Counted from the stretch's first letter, positions 51,901 to 64,000 are shown. The stretch: DNA of 64,000 nucleotides from Paramecium tetraurelia (GCF_000165425.1 NW_001799044.1:123205-187204), one strand, 5' to 3'. Notes: generated by a model from the letters alone, not told the origin. Numbers and translations are program-made.

Positions 51901-54249
51901 TTGTTAGCTATTTCAGCTAAGGTTTGCTTTTTACTTCTTACATTTCTATTTAATTTTATTCAGCATTAAATCCATTATATTATAATCCATACAATTTATT
52001 CAGATTGAATATTAGTTTAGGAATTTACTTTGGTTGATAAGGATAACAATCAACATATAAATTCATTAAAATGATAATTAATCTGCATCTTAATGATTCT
52101 GTATTTCCAGAATAACTTATATAATTAATTAAAATCTTCTAAGGTAATTTAGTCCTATAAAACTAAATGTTTTCATAATTCCTCTCTTAACATAGCAATC
52201 CTATGAGGTTCAATTGAGAGTCAAGGAAATTCTTACATTCAATAATGTCTTCCATAAAATCTTTATTAACCTTACTACACTAAACATATATTTCATTTAA
52301 TTCATACAATTTCTCATCAATTTAGACATAGAGTAGATTATCTTCTTTGATAACAAATTATAATAAAATTTTTGGAGCCTAAATTATATATTTACCAATA
52401 TTAATTTAATTATTGAAACAGGCTTTATCATTTTATAAACATAGAACACTTAATATCTTCATAATATTACCCCAAAATCTCTTGTTTAGGATTTACAGAC
52501 AATAATTTGCTCTTTCAAAAATTTCATCAATAAAAGTTTAAGATTTTATTTAATTCTATTATTTTGTTAGAATTGTATTGATCCTTGTAGAGCGTTTGAT
52601 TAGGGATACATCAAACTCTTTTTCAGCTTCTCCAATAAAAGGCATGATGCCTGCAACTGGTATTAAATTTTAATTGTTTTCAAATAATCGAATTAAGCAA
52701 TAGAATGCTCCAATGTTGTATCCTAAATATTATTTTAATTTAAAATAGGCCAAAAATACTATTTAACTATTTTAATCATTTTTGGAACTGAAAGTTTCAA
52801 AAAAGAGGAAAATTTGGTTTAGTATATTATCTAATTAAATTAGGAATTGTAGGTTTTGATCTTCAAATGGTATATTATTATTAAAGGCAATTTTATTTTT
52901 TTCTATGATTTAAGTATATTCATATTGCCATTTAACTATTTCTATAAATTCAATGAGAGATTAAACTATGACCTTTTTTCTTAATAAATCCTAATTATAT
53001 TAATTCATCTTCAAATAATAGATAGCATTTCTATCAATGATCTTGGGCTTCTTCTCTTCATCAGCAACACAAAAAAGAGTTAGGTCATTCAAAGCAATTT
53101 CTAATTACTATAATTGAAAGAAGAGGGCATTAAATTTTCCTTCATTTATTGATTAATTCTTAATTAATAAATTAATTTCATCAAAGTGTAACTAATAGGT
53201 TAGGTTTATTTCGTAAATTAATTTAACTACATTGTCTAGCCAATGCTGATGGATTAAATCTATATTAGAAATCTAATCAAATTGTAATAAGTCTGGTTTA
53301 TACTTTTTTGAATGATAATCAACTAATAATTTATCTTAAATTTAATTAAAATTATTTTCATTAAAAATCTTATAACTTAAATATTGATTATTCCAGAGAA
53401 TATAAAATAGTTTATTGTTAATAGTATCTTCTTCAATAAATGAATAGAGTGAGGCCTCTTAATAATCAGAGCAAATTTTATCTCCACTCATATAAAAATT
53501 ACCAGACAAATTTTACAGATAAAATTAATCTCCTTGTTTAATCTGTTGATTAATTTTCTAAGGATGATACAGTTTCCAAATATCATAAAGCAATAAATCT
53601 ATGTTCTATTGGTTTCTTTCCGCAGATCTCCAACAGACTGTTTTGTTTTTAGAAAAAATGCGTTAATATTGCGTTTACACATCAGTCATGTGTAAATTGT
53701 TATTATGAGGGTTCTATTGAATATTTTCATAAGTAGTCAACTCTAAATAGGAATCACTCTCTATTTATTTAATTTTAATGAGACTACCATAGCAAAAAGA
53801 AGTAGATTAATTATCTTTGAGATGCTTTTTGAATTTAAATGTAGTCTACTTAGATGCTTAGACTATGAAATCGGATGATTGTTGCCTGCATTCATTGATA
53901 TTTACATATAAATCTGATTATTATTCTAAATTTTACAATGAAATATTTTCAGGAGAAAACATCAAAAATATATCATCATCAAAAGAAACTTTATTGGAAT
54001 TCTTTAATATTAAAGATCGATTACTTGAATTTATGATTTATAGCAAGGTTATATTCTGAATAGTGTTGTTCTATCAATGACATTGGTTAGAGAGAGTATA
54101 CTTTTGTCATTATGCACAATAACACAAATATATTTATTCGATTTAGATAGTTGTATTACAATATCTTATGAATATTGGATAACTTCCTATTCATTGAGTA
54201 CCTGGATATCATCGTTATCAAATGAAACTGGAAAGATATGAAAAATCAT
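45966..54249 (-). CDS. IP3/ryanodine-receptor-like intracellular Ca2+ release channel
   Basis: About 2,700 residues, the size of IP3 receptors; Paramecium has a family of such calcium-release channels. N-terminus from ATG 54249 (MIFHIFPVSFDND) leads into a MIR/beta-trefoil type region: TNVIDRTTLFRIQPCY, then after a 23-nt intron FCYGSLIKIKQIESDSYLEL. The C-terminal pore is clear: YCQNFLQCFSFIL, the filter GGSVGY at 46504-46521, then FWEFVYVFVVISLLYSIITG and IIIDSFGVLREEAEE. A zinc motif follows (CLICG...HVKYEH), as in all IP3R/RyR. A last 25-nt intron precedes a short coiled tail. Acts in the membrane of ER or cortical calcium stores. Head-to-tail with the VPS13-like gene (113 bp). I did not verify every codon of the middle; the exact N-terminus is uncertain. 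Confidence 0.85.
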
Positions 54250-54644
54250 ATTATCTATTTGCAATTACGATCTAAGTATATTTTTTTGATGAACTTAAGG
54301 TGAATGAAAGGTGGGTAAAACCCATTCGAACTCAGGAACATGTCATTACATTAGATAAGGATATCATCATTCGAACATACTGAGGTGAATTGAATATTAT
54401 ACTCCATGTTTTATAATTAATAATTTAATTTATAAATGATCAGGGGATATGTTATACTCTTTTCACGACGAAGAAAAGTAAACCGAGAACTATATTGCGA
54501 TTTAAGAGTCATGATGTATTTTGATTCCACAAAAAACAAATAAATATAATAATAATATATATAAATTACACCCCGAAAGGTGAAACAACCCAAAAGAATT
54601 AATTTATAATTTATATATCAATACATTTTATTATTTTATAATAA
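54250..54644. other. Divergent promoter region with a coding-like fragment and a small hairpin
   Basis: Shared 5' region of the channel gene (-) and the LMBRD2-like gene (+). On the plus strand 54.21-54.38 kb reads ERYEKSYYLFAITIQVYFF and ELKVNERWVKPIRTQEHVI, and about 54.43-54.53 kb reads INDQGICYTLFTTKKSKPR, but TGAs separate the parts and the first piece overlaps the channel's first exon. Possibly a relic gene. At about 54568 CACC-CCGAAA-GGTG forms a short hairpin. Confidence 0.35.
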
Positions 54645-56373
54645 ATGTTTACATTAAGTTTGATAGAAGGATTACTATTACTGATATACGTAGGAATATT
54701 AGTACATGAATACTCACAGTAATAAGTACCCTTTTATGTTAAATTATTAACGTATACATCGTGGATATTATCGTTTGGGATTGTTTTTATAATTCCGCAT
54801 GATATCTATTATACCTTAAATGATAATGGGGAGGGATATGATTATGCAGTGATTATTTGGAAGTGGATCTATTGGGGTAATTTTGTGTTGAGTTGGTGAG
54901 ATAAATATATATAAATGGTTTTAGGTTAATTTTACCAATATGTTAGGAATACGAAGATGCAGGAGAAGTAACATTTAAGGAGAAGTTGATAAGATCTTGT
55001 AAAAACAATCTAATCGCATATGCATATTTGATAGTCTTGGGAGTAATTTTTATAGGGTATTTGGCAATATTCAATAAATTGGATTTTGATTCAATTTTGA
55101 AATTGTTAGTTGCATTGGCTTACGGATTGTATGAGTAGTTTTTAATAAAAGTGGCATCCTCTTGGTAGTTATTTTGTTGGGACATGGTTTAGTCGCAATA
55201 CCACGGGCATATTGGAGAAAGTCATAATATGAAAAGTGTTTGAGAGGATTGTATTTGGAGGCAGCTTAAATAAATCATGCCATATAAGAATTATATGATC
55301 AATTGATAAATTTGACTATTGAAGTGATTTAACACAAGAATACTAATCCAGATTTAACATGTACATATTGAAATTGAATCAAGTCCATCTGTTCAAAAAT
55401 GGTTAGATTCCTTATGAGATCATAGAGGAAGCACAATATAAGTATAAGGAGAGGAGTAGGAAGTTGGAACCATGGCCAGAAGTCAATAAGAGAGTAAAGA
55501 AGAAAGTCTCAGAATATAAGAGAGCCAAAACAAAATGGGAACACGTATGTTCTGAGTGTTTTCTTTTGGAAGACATGATCGATAATGAATTTAGTGTTCA
55601 TTATAAGATTAGATCAACTCTAAGGTATGAGAGGTCTGGATTTATGGGACATTATTTGGACATGTTTTAATGGTTATGGTACACAAAAATAAAGAAGGCG
55701 TATTTATTATCTTTGAGTGTGATATTTTGGATTTTATCAAGCATCGTCATATTATCAGAGATCTCCTGTTTTACTTAATTTGATGTGAATATACTGAGGA
55801 GAATGATAAATATGAATGGATTCTTTTAAATTTAGATATCTATTTTGATACCTTTGATGTACATATCGTTTTGTGCGTTTTATGGGTTGTTTCATATCAA
55901 CTTTGCAGGTATGTATGCATTTTATAATCATTAATAAACTGATGCTCCAAGTTTATTGTTCGGATCAATGTAAGAATGTTATTTTAATGGTTAGCAATTT
56001 TTCAAGAGTTTCATTTCCTCTTACTTTTAATTTTTTGTAGATGATACAGATATCAGGCACTCCTTTTGAGGATGTTATAGGTAATATGGATACAAGTTCA
56101 GTGTTGGGGATGTCATTTTCCTATTCTTTGCCTATATTATTGATATTGGCATCAGTTTTCAATTTTTTTGAAGTTTATGACAAAATTCTTTAAGGGATAG
56201 GGTTGCCTTAGTTGAAGTTTTCGTAGGTTCAATTCAGTAGTCAGGAAGGGGAGAGATTGATGTGTAGAGCGAGAGTAAAGAGGGAAAGAGATATATTGAA
56301 TAAAGTTGGTATAAATTTTTGGGATCAATGTGAAATGCGGGAATTGGATTGCTAAATGATTTAAATTGTCTGA
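54645..56373 (+). CDS. LMBRD2: LMBR1-domain membrane protein (LMBRD2-like)
   Basis: 544 residues after four introns: 54896-54924 (29 nt), 55135-55151 (17 nt), a 23-nt one near 55.37 kb and a 25-nt one near 55.98 kb; spliced length divisible by 3. Nine hydrophobic segments with the family block LLVVILLGHGLVAIPRAYW followed by KCLRGLYLEAAQINHAIQEL and a long cytosolic loop (EPWPEVNKRVKKKVSEYKRA), then VSFPLTFNFLQMIQISGT and FEDVIGNMD near the end, as in LMBRD2/LMBR1 proteins. Mammalian LMBRD2 has been linked to receptor signalling at the plasma membrane; the protist role is unknown. The 17-nt intron is among the shortest here and is required for frame. Confidence 0.9.
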
Positions 56374-56382
56374 TATTTATTT

Positions 56383-57593
<1,211 letters not shown>

Positions 57594-57631
57594 TAATTAA
57601 TTTATATATAAATAGATAAATTCAAATTAAT

Positions 57632-58257
57632 TCAAATTTCTTAGGCTGCATTCCCATGAACCTTTTATAACATTTAAAGTCTTTCCTTCAATTATTATTG
57701 TTCACGATATTGTTGTTCATATATCTCTTTAACATACTTGATCTGCTCTACTTACTCTTTTATTAATGCTTAATTTTTGGTCAGATGTTCCAAGAATATG
57801 GCATTTAAACTTTCCTCAATTGTCTTATCATCTATTAGGATTTCTCTGACTATTAAATAAAACTAAATCTTATACAATCTTAATTTTCTATATCGTGGAG
57901 CAGTTGTTTGAATTTTTATATTTTTATTGTATTTTGTACCTTTTGTTTTAATTAACTTTGCAAATCACCTAGAATTGCAAATTCATCTTTCTGCCTTTAC
58001 TTTAACTCTTGCAATTTATGTTGTAATTATTACAGATCTTCTTTCTCCTAATTTTTTTCTAATTTTTAAAACTCAACTTTATTTTTTAATTGCTAATCAA
58101 CCGCCATTTAAATCTGCCTTAGTTTCCTCAGGATTTCCTCACCCTAGGGAGTGCGTAACAACCCACATTCATCCTTGAGATATTCAATAATTATTTTCTC
58201 TTGATAATGTATATATGATTTATCAATTCTTTGCTCAATTGGTAGTTGAAGAGCCAT
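57632..58257 (-). CDS. Coiled-coil protein, unknown
   Basis: 199 residues after one 26-nt intron (57850-57875); spliced length divisible by 3. After a short N-terminal segment (MALQLPIEQRIDKSYIHYQE; CGLLRTPQGEEILRKLRQ) the rest is almost continuous coiled coil rich in Gln, Glu and Lys (EKEDLQQLQHKLQELKQRQK; EQVEQIKYVKEIYEQQYRE). Basal-body, axoneme or dynein-accessory proteins have this look, but no family is recognised. Convergent with GCN5, 38 bp between stops. Confidence 0.7.
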
Positions 58258-58400
58258 TTATTTTATTTTTAATATTTTGAACACACAATTATCAAAATTA
58301 ATTGAAATGCTAATTAACCAAACCCATGACCTTGTTACAAAAATCCTTAAAAACAACTGGATGACCTCTGTATAATTGGAAATCGAGCAAGTGATCATTA

Positions 58401-59516
58401 TCATTGCCAGGTATCTAATTGTATAATAAGAGAAATACTTTGTAAATTTGAATGTTGAATATAATCTCTCTTGGAATATTCTTTTTCCTTACTTTTTGGT
58501 TTGATTTCGTTGTTTTCCTCTTTGAAATTAGGAGAAGTCAACTCACTCATATTTTGATCCTTTCTTCTCTTTTTCCTTTTGAAATTCATTGAATAACCCA
58601 ATATTCTAAATGTATTTAGTCATTTTAATCAAGTTCCTATGATAACACTTCAATTTAAAATCTGGTTAGTATTAAACTTCTATAAGCAGGTTTAAATTGC
58701 ATTTATGATTTATCTAGCCTAATATGGATAAATAACAGCCAAGGCATCCTTGGTTAGATCTTTCCCATAATCGTATGGAGCAGGCTTTTGGATTTCTTAG
58801 AGTCGAACATTTTCGAATGATTACCAGTCCAATTATTGTATTTTAGGATTGAATATCAAATCTTGTGTAGTTAAGTTATGCAGAGTCGTTGATGATTCAA
58901 TTCCCATCTATACTTACAGTAAATCATGGATCACCACGAATGATTTATCTTTTCTCTTTTGGGTATGCAATTTTAGATTTAATTATGAGACATTCCGGAT
59001 GTCCTTAGATATTTTCCATCTTTCATAAAATTGCTGAGACCAAAATCAGCTGTTTTCACGACGTAATTATGATTTATCAATATATTTCAGGTTTAAGATC
59101 TCTATGAACAACAAGATTATTGTGGCGATATTCAATTCCACTTAATATTCATAAAAAGTAATTACGAGCTTCTGCCTCTGACAATTTACCTTTTTAGGCA
59201 ATCAGATCAAATAGTTCACCTCTTTTGTGCATATTCCATTACTAAAAGTTGTCGTCAGGAGTATCAAATACTTCGTATAGTTTAATCACATTTGGATGAT
59301 TGAATTATCTCAGCAGCCTTATCTGACTTCTAATCTTAGCTTCCATTTTTGAGTTCTTTATCATTTTTTTGTTGATGATTTTAATTACTACTTAAGTGTT
59401 TGTGATATTGTTCTATATCACGTACACTTCGCTTTCCCAAAAGCACTTACACCTAAACCACCTCTTTCTATTATATAATGTTCAATTTATGGTGGGGCTT
59501 TACCTTATGATTACAT
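58401..59516 (-). pseudogene. SNF1/AMPK-like kinase pseudogene
   Basis: Starts MQSQGKAPPQIEHYIIERGG and shows GLGVSAFGKAKC (glycine loop), then in other frames IKIINKKMIKNSKMEAKIRS, LLRQFNHPNVIKLYEVFDTP, RGELFDLIAQKGKLSEAEAR, YFL-ILSGIEYRHNNLVVHRD, LKPE, TADFGLSNFM, DGKYLRTSGMSHN (normally T-S-C-G-S-P-N-Y-A-A) and, near 58.75 kb, PAPYDYGKDLTKDALAVIYP, the C-terminal region of SNF1-related kinases. At least four indels and several in-frame TGAs break it, and the stretch after the activation loop is lost. No functional kinase can be made from this. It keeps a nearly full-length layout, so decay is recent. Confidence 0.88.
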
Positions 59517-59642
59517 TATTTTTATTATAAATTTTACACAAATAAATAATTTTATTTACTCTTTGCCATTTTATTGTATAATCTAAATTTCTATTATTTT
59601 CCAATTTGTTACTCCAAATAAATAGTTTATTTATTTAATTAG

Positions 59643-60557
59643 ATGATTAATTATCATATAAACACACTAAGAGGAATAGCTACAGACTATACGTCAGTTT
59701 TATTTGAGGATTTATTCTTCGATAAGAGTCATTTGAGCACTAATAAAATGGGTGCCATAAGTCTTTAGAATCTTGAATAATTAAGAGCTGATCCAAAGTC
59801 TATTATGGACAATTTGGTTATTAATGATGTGAATCAATTAGTACATGAATTGTCAAGTATGCCCTAATGTCTTATATGCACATCGTGTAATGATTTTGAT
59901 AAAATGAATCGATTACTTTAATATTGTTAGCACATTGATATAGCCATTGGATATCAACACAACATCTCAAAATAGTTGAATAATCTGCCTCTTTATTCAG
60001 TTGATAACCTAATCAAGAAATTAGAAATGGAAATAACCATGGGAACTAACAATCTAAAACCGGCATTTATAGGAATAATCAACTATGAAGAAATAGATTT
60101 TAACAATCAAATTTGGATTAATATCATGGAGAGTTATATCTACTGTTCTGAGAGTTGTGGAATACCAATAGTGGTTGATCATAATCACAGATTGGAATTC
60201 AAGGAGATTCAGCAAAAATATAATTTAAGAAAAGCCAAATTCATCATTCTAAATCCATATGTAGAAGTCAAGATTACAAAATAAAACTATTTTATAAAAA
60301 GAGAAATCAATATTGAGTCTGTTGATTTAAAATAGAAGATTGTGTTCAATAAAAACGAAGTGGACTATGAGTTGTATAGTTTATTGCCTGTCTATTTTAC
60401 AGTTGGTATTAAGCATAAAACTCATTTGAAAATGTTTGGAGGTAATGGATTTGAGATTGTGAAATCAGAGACACAGGAGTTGTTCGATCTATTGAAGTGG
60501 TCTAGTTAGATTATCAAGATAGTGGAAATAAAAATGTGGAAATGTCCTATGTAATGA
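59643..60557 (+). CDS. Phosphotriesterase-related (PTER/PTE-like) protein, metal ligands changed, C-terminal zinc finger shifted out of frame
   Basis: 304 residues to the TGA. Family match: NLIKKLEMEITMGTNNLKPA, FIGIINYEEIDFNNQIWINI, SCGIPIVVDHNHRLEF and KAKFIILNPYVEVKI follow the strand pattern of amidohydrolase-fold PTER proteins. The N-terminal His-x-His metal motif (HEH) is absent: GIATDYTSVLFEDLFFD stands in its place, so catalysis is doubtful. Past the TGA the +1/-1 frame continues CNEIELKSSCQKEQGENEE then FKKMGKEFCSMKCLRQGLN, a C-x2-C...C-x3-C zinc finger that would join onto MWKCPM. The join is broken at about 60549-60556 by an indel. Either a sequence error or loss of the finger. Confidence 0.65.
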
Positions 60558-60711
60558 AATTGAATTAAAGAGTAGTTGTCAAAAAGAACAAGGAGAGAAT
60601 GAAGAGAGATTCAAGAAGATGGGAAAAGAGTTCTGTAGCATGAAATGTTTGAGATAAGGATTGAATTGATTCATTAAATAAATTAATAGTCGTTAAATTT
60701 TAAATTATAAA

Positions 60712-61685
60712 ATGGATCAGAAGACTGAAAAGGCACTACTCGAATAATAGAATGAATTACTCGAGTTATAGTTATAAGAATTAAGGGAGAGAGAGGATGG
60801 ATACAAAATGTTTAATGAAACAATTCTAAATGCCTATAATTCAATGCAAAACGATGTTAATAAATAGAATGTAAAGTTAAAGTCCTATGCTTGTAGAGTT
60901 TAGTGTATAAACAGTTATAGTAGACTTTGGAATAATATTCTTAGGAGCTGATAGAATCTAAAAATAGGAACACTACGGTTCTAACCTAACTGGAAAAGGA
61001 GAATCGATACTTAAAAAACTATTTGGAATAGTTAGAATTCAAGATCTAAGAATAAACTTAAGTGTAGGAAAATGAACTTTCTGATTTGGAATAACAATTT
61101 GAAGCTCTGCAATAACAGTAAGAAAGTACAATTGTTGTTAAGCCTAAGAAAAAGAGAACACAATAGGATAAGGAAAATAATAAACCTGAATAAGGAGGTG
61201 GAGGATGCATTGTGTCTCTTAAGCCTAAAAATGATGAAATTAAAAAGAAGGAGTTGTGCATCAGCAATGTGTTAAATTGTAGGGATTCCAATGTGATGGA
61301 GATTTCTCATTTGGATTGGTTGGATTCAAATTCTCCCACTGGATTATTCAAACAATTTCAACTACACCAAAGAGGAAGGGATCGCTCTGATCATTCTTAA
61401 AGGACGCAGCAACCTCAATTATCTAAGAGAATCTTCAGGGATTAAGGAAGGAGTGAGGATAGTGTGAGTCCTCAATGTATGAGGAATGTGACTCCTAAAA
61501 ATAATTATATTACTCCAGAGTCGAAATAGTTAAAATATGATGTGCAATAGGGCTTGATAAACAAGGCTGAACCCAATCCATAAAAGGCTGAGAAGAGGTC
61601 TTTGGCTGAATTTACTAAACAAATTAATTCTGTTAGATCAACTGAGAATTTTCAAATGATGCTCAGATAGAGTTCTATGGTTTGA
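60712..61685 (+). CDS. Coiled-coil protein with disordered Ser/Pro-rich tail
   Basis: 315 residues after one 26-nt intron (GTAAAGTTAAAGTCC...TTGTAG near 60.87 kb); spliced length divisible by 3. Residues 1-150 are coiled coil (MDQKTEKALLEQQNELLELQ; LTQLEKENRYLKNYLEQLEF), followed by a basic KPKKKRTQQDKEN patch, GGGG, and a Ser/Pro/Arg-rich tail (SVSPQCMRNVTPKNNYITPE) with several SP/TP sites that could be phosphorylated by proline-directed kinases. No family recognised; a cytoskeletal or cell-cycle protein is a guess. Confidence 0.75.
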
Positions 61686-61793
61686 TTTAACTTTTTATTT
61701 TTCATTCATGACAATCTAATTCAATTACATTAACATTAAAACTTATTGAGTTTTATTTATTATTATTTGATATTAAATTAATTCATCTATTTA

Positions 61794-62334
61794 ATGAATG
61801 AATATTGGAATTGTTAGGGGTTTCAGGATAGAAATCCTAGTAGCTTTGATTAATAAGGGAATCAGTTTATTTAACTAATTATTACAAACCTATCACTTAT
61901 CTTAGATCATTTCAATGAACAAAGGTTTTTGAATGTCCTACCACCTCTTGCTGAAATAACTGTGAGAAGCTTGTAATCATTATGGATTTCACATTATATT
62001 TAGCCATTATGAAGCGAGAAAGTTGGCATAAAGTTCCGATGAACTATAAGAATATATTACTCAATATATGTTAGTTGATGGGAAAGCAGTAAAGCTTAAT
62101 GACGCATTCCAATAACAGGAAAAAAAGAAATCTGCTTAGCTTTTACTACAGATCATAGACATGGCTAAGGGAACCATCCGTGAATGGTAAAATTTCCGTC
62201 ATCAGCAAATAGATACAACCATATTTCAAGAGAAAGGTATACTTATTATTTGAGAGATTTTAGTCGATTTATTGTGTTAGAATTTCTAATTAGAATAGCG
62301 CTAAAATTGTTGCAATGTATGCTAACTTATTTGA
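61794..62334 (+). CDS. Helical protein, unknown
   Basis: 160 residues after introns of 31 and 27 nt; spliced length divisible by 3. MNEYWNCQGFQDRNPSSFDQ is followed by helices rich in Leu and Gln: ITNLSLILDHFNEQRFLNVL, HYEARKLAQSSDELQEYITQ, KKSAQLLLQIIDMAKGTIRE. The pattern resembles a membrane-curving BAR/IMD-like helical bundle or a short coiled-coil adaptor, but I cannot name it. The end is 66 bp from the CFAP45 start, so the two genes are tightly spaced. The first intron is slightly longer than most here. Confidence 0.55.
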
Positions 62335-62400
62335 TATTTATTTTATACAAAAATTTTAAATCTATGGTATATATGTATGTTTATTATAACCAAGAGCAAA

Positions 62401-64000
62401 ATGAGTAGGCCACAGTCTTGCAAAAGTAGAAAGAGCGAAGTCGACGAGTCCCTTTTTGGTATAAAATTAGTTCAAATTACCTTATAGGAAACAATAAAAG
62501 AAATGATGTTAAAACTGCTAAAGTAGTTTAGAGTGTTAGGAAGGGAGACACTACAAATCCAGATGTTGTTTTAATAGGAGAGGCAGAATTACAAAGAATG
62601 AAAGTTTGTTTCATCTTAAACTTTAGAATAATGCTATTGTAAAAACCAAGGATGAATAATTGTATTAGAAGAAACTCTTAGAGGAACAAAAGGAAAAGCA
62701 AATGACAGCTGCTAAGGCTAAGAAATAGAAAATGATCCAATTGGAAGAAGAAAAAAAGAAGCAAATTCCTTTGACTGCACAACAACAGGAAGATAAGGTA
62801 GTCAAGGACAGTCTTAATGCAAGGGTATTGATCAATTTTTGAATCTAGGCTGCTGAAATTTTGAATGAACAGTTAGATGACGTTAAAGAGATGAACAAGA
62901 TGGTTATGTATGCCAAGTGTGTTACAATCAGAGACAAACAACTCTAAGAAAAACAGTAATTGAAGGAAGAATTCAAAAATTAAGAGAAACGAAAAGATCT
63001 TATGATGGAAATTGAAAGACTTAAATCAGTTAAATATTATGAAGAAAAAGATGTCGTTCATAAATAAGAATTGAAAGAAGGTCATGGCATTATTGTAGAA
63101 CAAATTAAAGAGAGAGAGTTGATTAGACTCAAGGAAAAAGAGGAATAGGAGAGAGAAGGCTAAGTGATGATCAAGCAAATCAAATAAGTTCAAATTGAAG
63201 ATCAACAAAAAAATCTATAAAGGAAACATATGTAGAAGAAGTTACAGGATGAAATTTTAGAAGCCAATTCAAAAGCCATTGTTGTTAAAGAAAAGAGAAG
63301 ATTGGAAGAGAAGGAAGAAGAAGAAAAAATTGCCAAATACAATCTAGAAAAGGCATAGAAAGATGCAGAAATCATAGAGGAATAGAGGAGAATCAAAGAA
63401 GAAAAAGAAAGAGATGTTTAAAGATTAAGAGAAATGCAAGAGAAAGCCTAAGATAGATAAGCTGAATTGGATTTATTAAGAGCCAAAAGAGCCATGGAAT
63501 AAAATGAAAGAGCTGCCAGAGAAAAAGAAAGAAAAGAAGCAGAACTCAGATAAAAATTAAACTCAGAATTATATTAAGCAAGAAAAGTTCAATAGAATGA
63601 AAAATAAGAAAAGTTAGAAGAATAAGTACTTAAACATATTATTCTATCTAGGCTAGACTAGAAAGGGATGAATTCCAAAGGGTTATTCAAAAGCAAAAGC
63701 AAGAGCGTGAAAATGAACTTAGATTATAGTAAGAGAAAGAACATTTGGTTAAAAAACATGCTGAAGAGTTGAGAAAATAGATCTCTATGAATGAAGAAAA
63801 AAGAAAGTAAGAGGAAAGAGATAAGTATCTTATTGATATCAATTTCATAGACTTGAAGAAGGAAAAAAGATTAGAGATAAAATGATTAATGAGAAGAAAT
63901 TATTAGAGAATATCAAGGATTAGAAATTGAAAGGACTCAATGATAATACAATACCTGATAAATATAAGGCTGAATTAGCAAAGAAGAAAATCAATATCCA
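62401..64000 (+). CDS. CFAP45: Cilia- and flagella-associated protein 45 (3' end beyond window)
   Basis: Complete start, cut by the window end. Introns: 29 nt near 62.46 kb, 23 nt near 62.61 kb, 24 nt near 62.83 kb, 26 nt near 63.63 kb, 26 nt near 63.82 kb. After a short N-terminus comes TTNPDVVLIGEAELQRMK, then a long single helix: NEQLDDVKEMNKMVMYAKCV with TIRDKQLQEK, GHGIIVEQIKERELIRL, QRLREMQEKAQDRQAELDLL with RAKRAMEQNERA. These match CFAP45 (CCDC19), a microtubule inner protein inside axonemal doublets. Abundant TAA and TAG glutamines. Together with TTLL and NEK this adds a ciliary theme. Confidence 0.95.

Noticed and set aside
46500-53900. Many short plus-strand frames inside the channel gene (for example near 49.5 and 53.9 kb)
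   Set aside because: They are antisense shadows of the IP3R/RyR-like gene; its minus-strand frame has family motifs at both ends.
54300-54380. Possible tRNA, suggested by two TTCGAAC-like T-loops
   Set aside because: No 5-bp T stem, no acceptor or anticodon stem can be paired on either strand.

Overview
The window is nuclear DNA of a ciliate, most likely the macronuclear genome of Paramecium or a close relative. I infer this from three things. TAA and TAG are read as glutamine and only TGA ends genes: RPL12, GCN5, NEK, TTLL and LMBRD2-like genes read through only under that code. Introns are tiny (about 16-30 nt, GTA...TAG) and genes come back into frame when they are removed. The sequence is very AT-rich, with genes packed on both strands and often under 150 bp apart. 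The species cannot be fixed. Because only one stop codon exists, open frames of 60-100 codons occur by chance here, so I relied on homology motifs, spliced frame consistency (total coding length divisible by 3) and composition.

Layout. 1-448: 3' end of an unknown gene. 685-10088 (-): giant cysteine-rich, repeat-bearing membrane protein. 10.1-12.4 kb: decayed coding sequence and an inverted-repeat element. 12.5-15.5 kb (+): ankyrin protein, transmembrane RING-H2 protein, ribosomal protein L12. 16.5-17.1 kb (-): helix-turn-helix protein. About 17.3-17.5 kb: an isolated GC-rich block, a candidate structured RNA. 18.9-24.5 kb (-): coiled-coil protein, TGS1-like RNA cap methyltransferase with a one-base frameshift, NEK kinase. 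24.6-28 kb: HYPK-like protein, small unknown proteins, a reading frame broken by in-frame TGA, a membrane protein. 28.5-32.3 kb (+): tubulin ligase-like (TTLL) and MBOAT-like proteins. 32.4-33.7 kb: decayed calcium-dependent protein kinase. 36.2-39.4 kb (-): tandem pair of paralogous membrane proteins, one ending in a polyglutamine tail. 39.5-41.4 kb (+): membrane sensor resembling a histidine kinase. 41.5-45.9 kb (-): VPS13-like lipid-transfer protein. 46.0-54.2 kb (-): IP3/ryanodine-receptor-like calcium channel. 54.6-57.6 kb (+): LMBRD2-like protein and GCN5 with bromodomain. 57.6-59.5 kb (-): coiled-coil protein and a decayed SNF1/AMPK-like kinase. 59.6-64 kb (+): phosphotriesterase-related protein, coiled-coil protein, a helical protein and the 5' part of CFAP45.

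Themes. There are no operons; neighbours are mostly unrelated housekeeping, ciliary (TTLL, NEK, CFAP45), calcium (IP3R-like, CDPK remnant) and membrane genes. Several genes carry single frameshifts, lost catalytic residues or multiple breaks. That fits decay of redundant duplicates, as known after whole-genome duplication in Paramecium, although isolated one-base shifts could be assembly errors. I saw no rRNA, tRNA, CRISPR array, telomere repeat or complete transposon. The best candidates for something undescribed are the GC-rich block near 17.4 kb, the frame with repeated in-frame TGA at 25.6-26.5 kb and the polyglutamine-tailed tandem membrane proteins.
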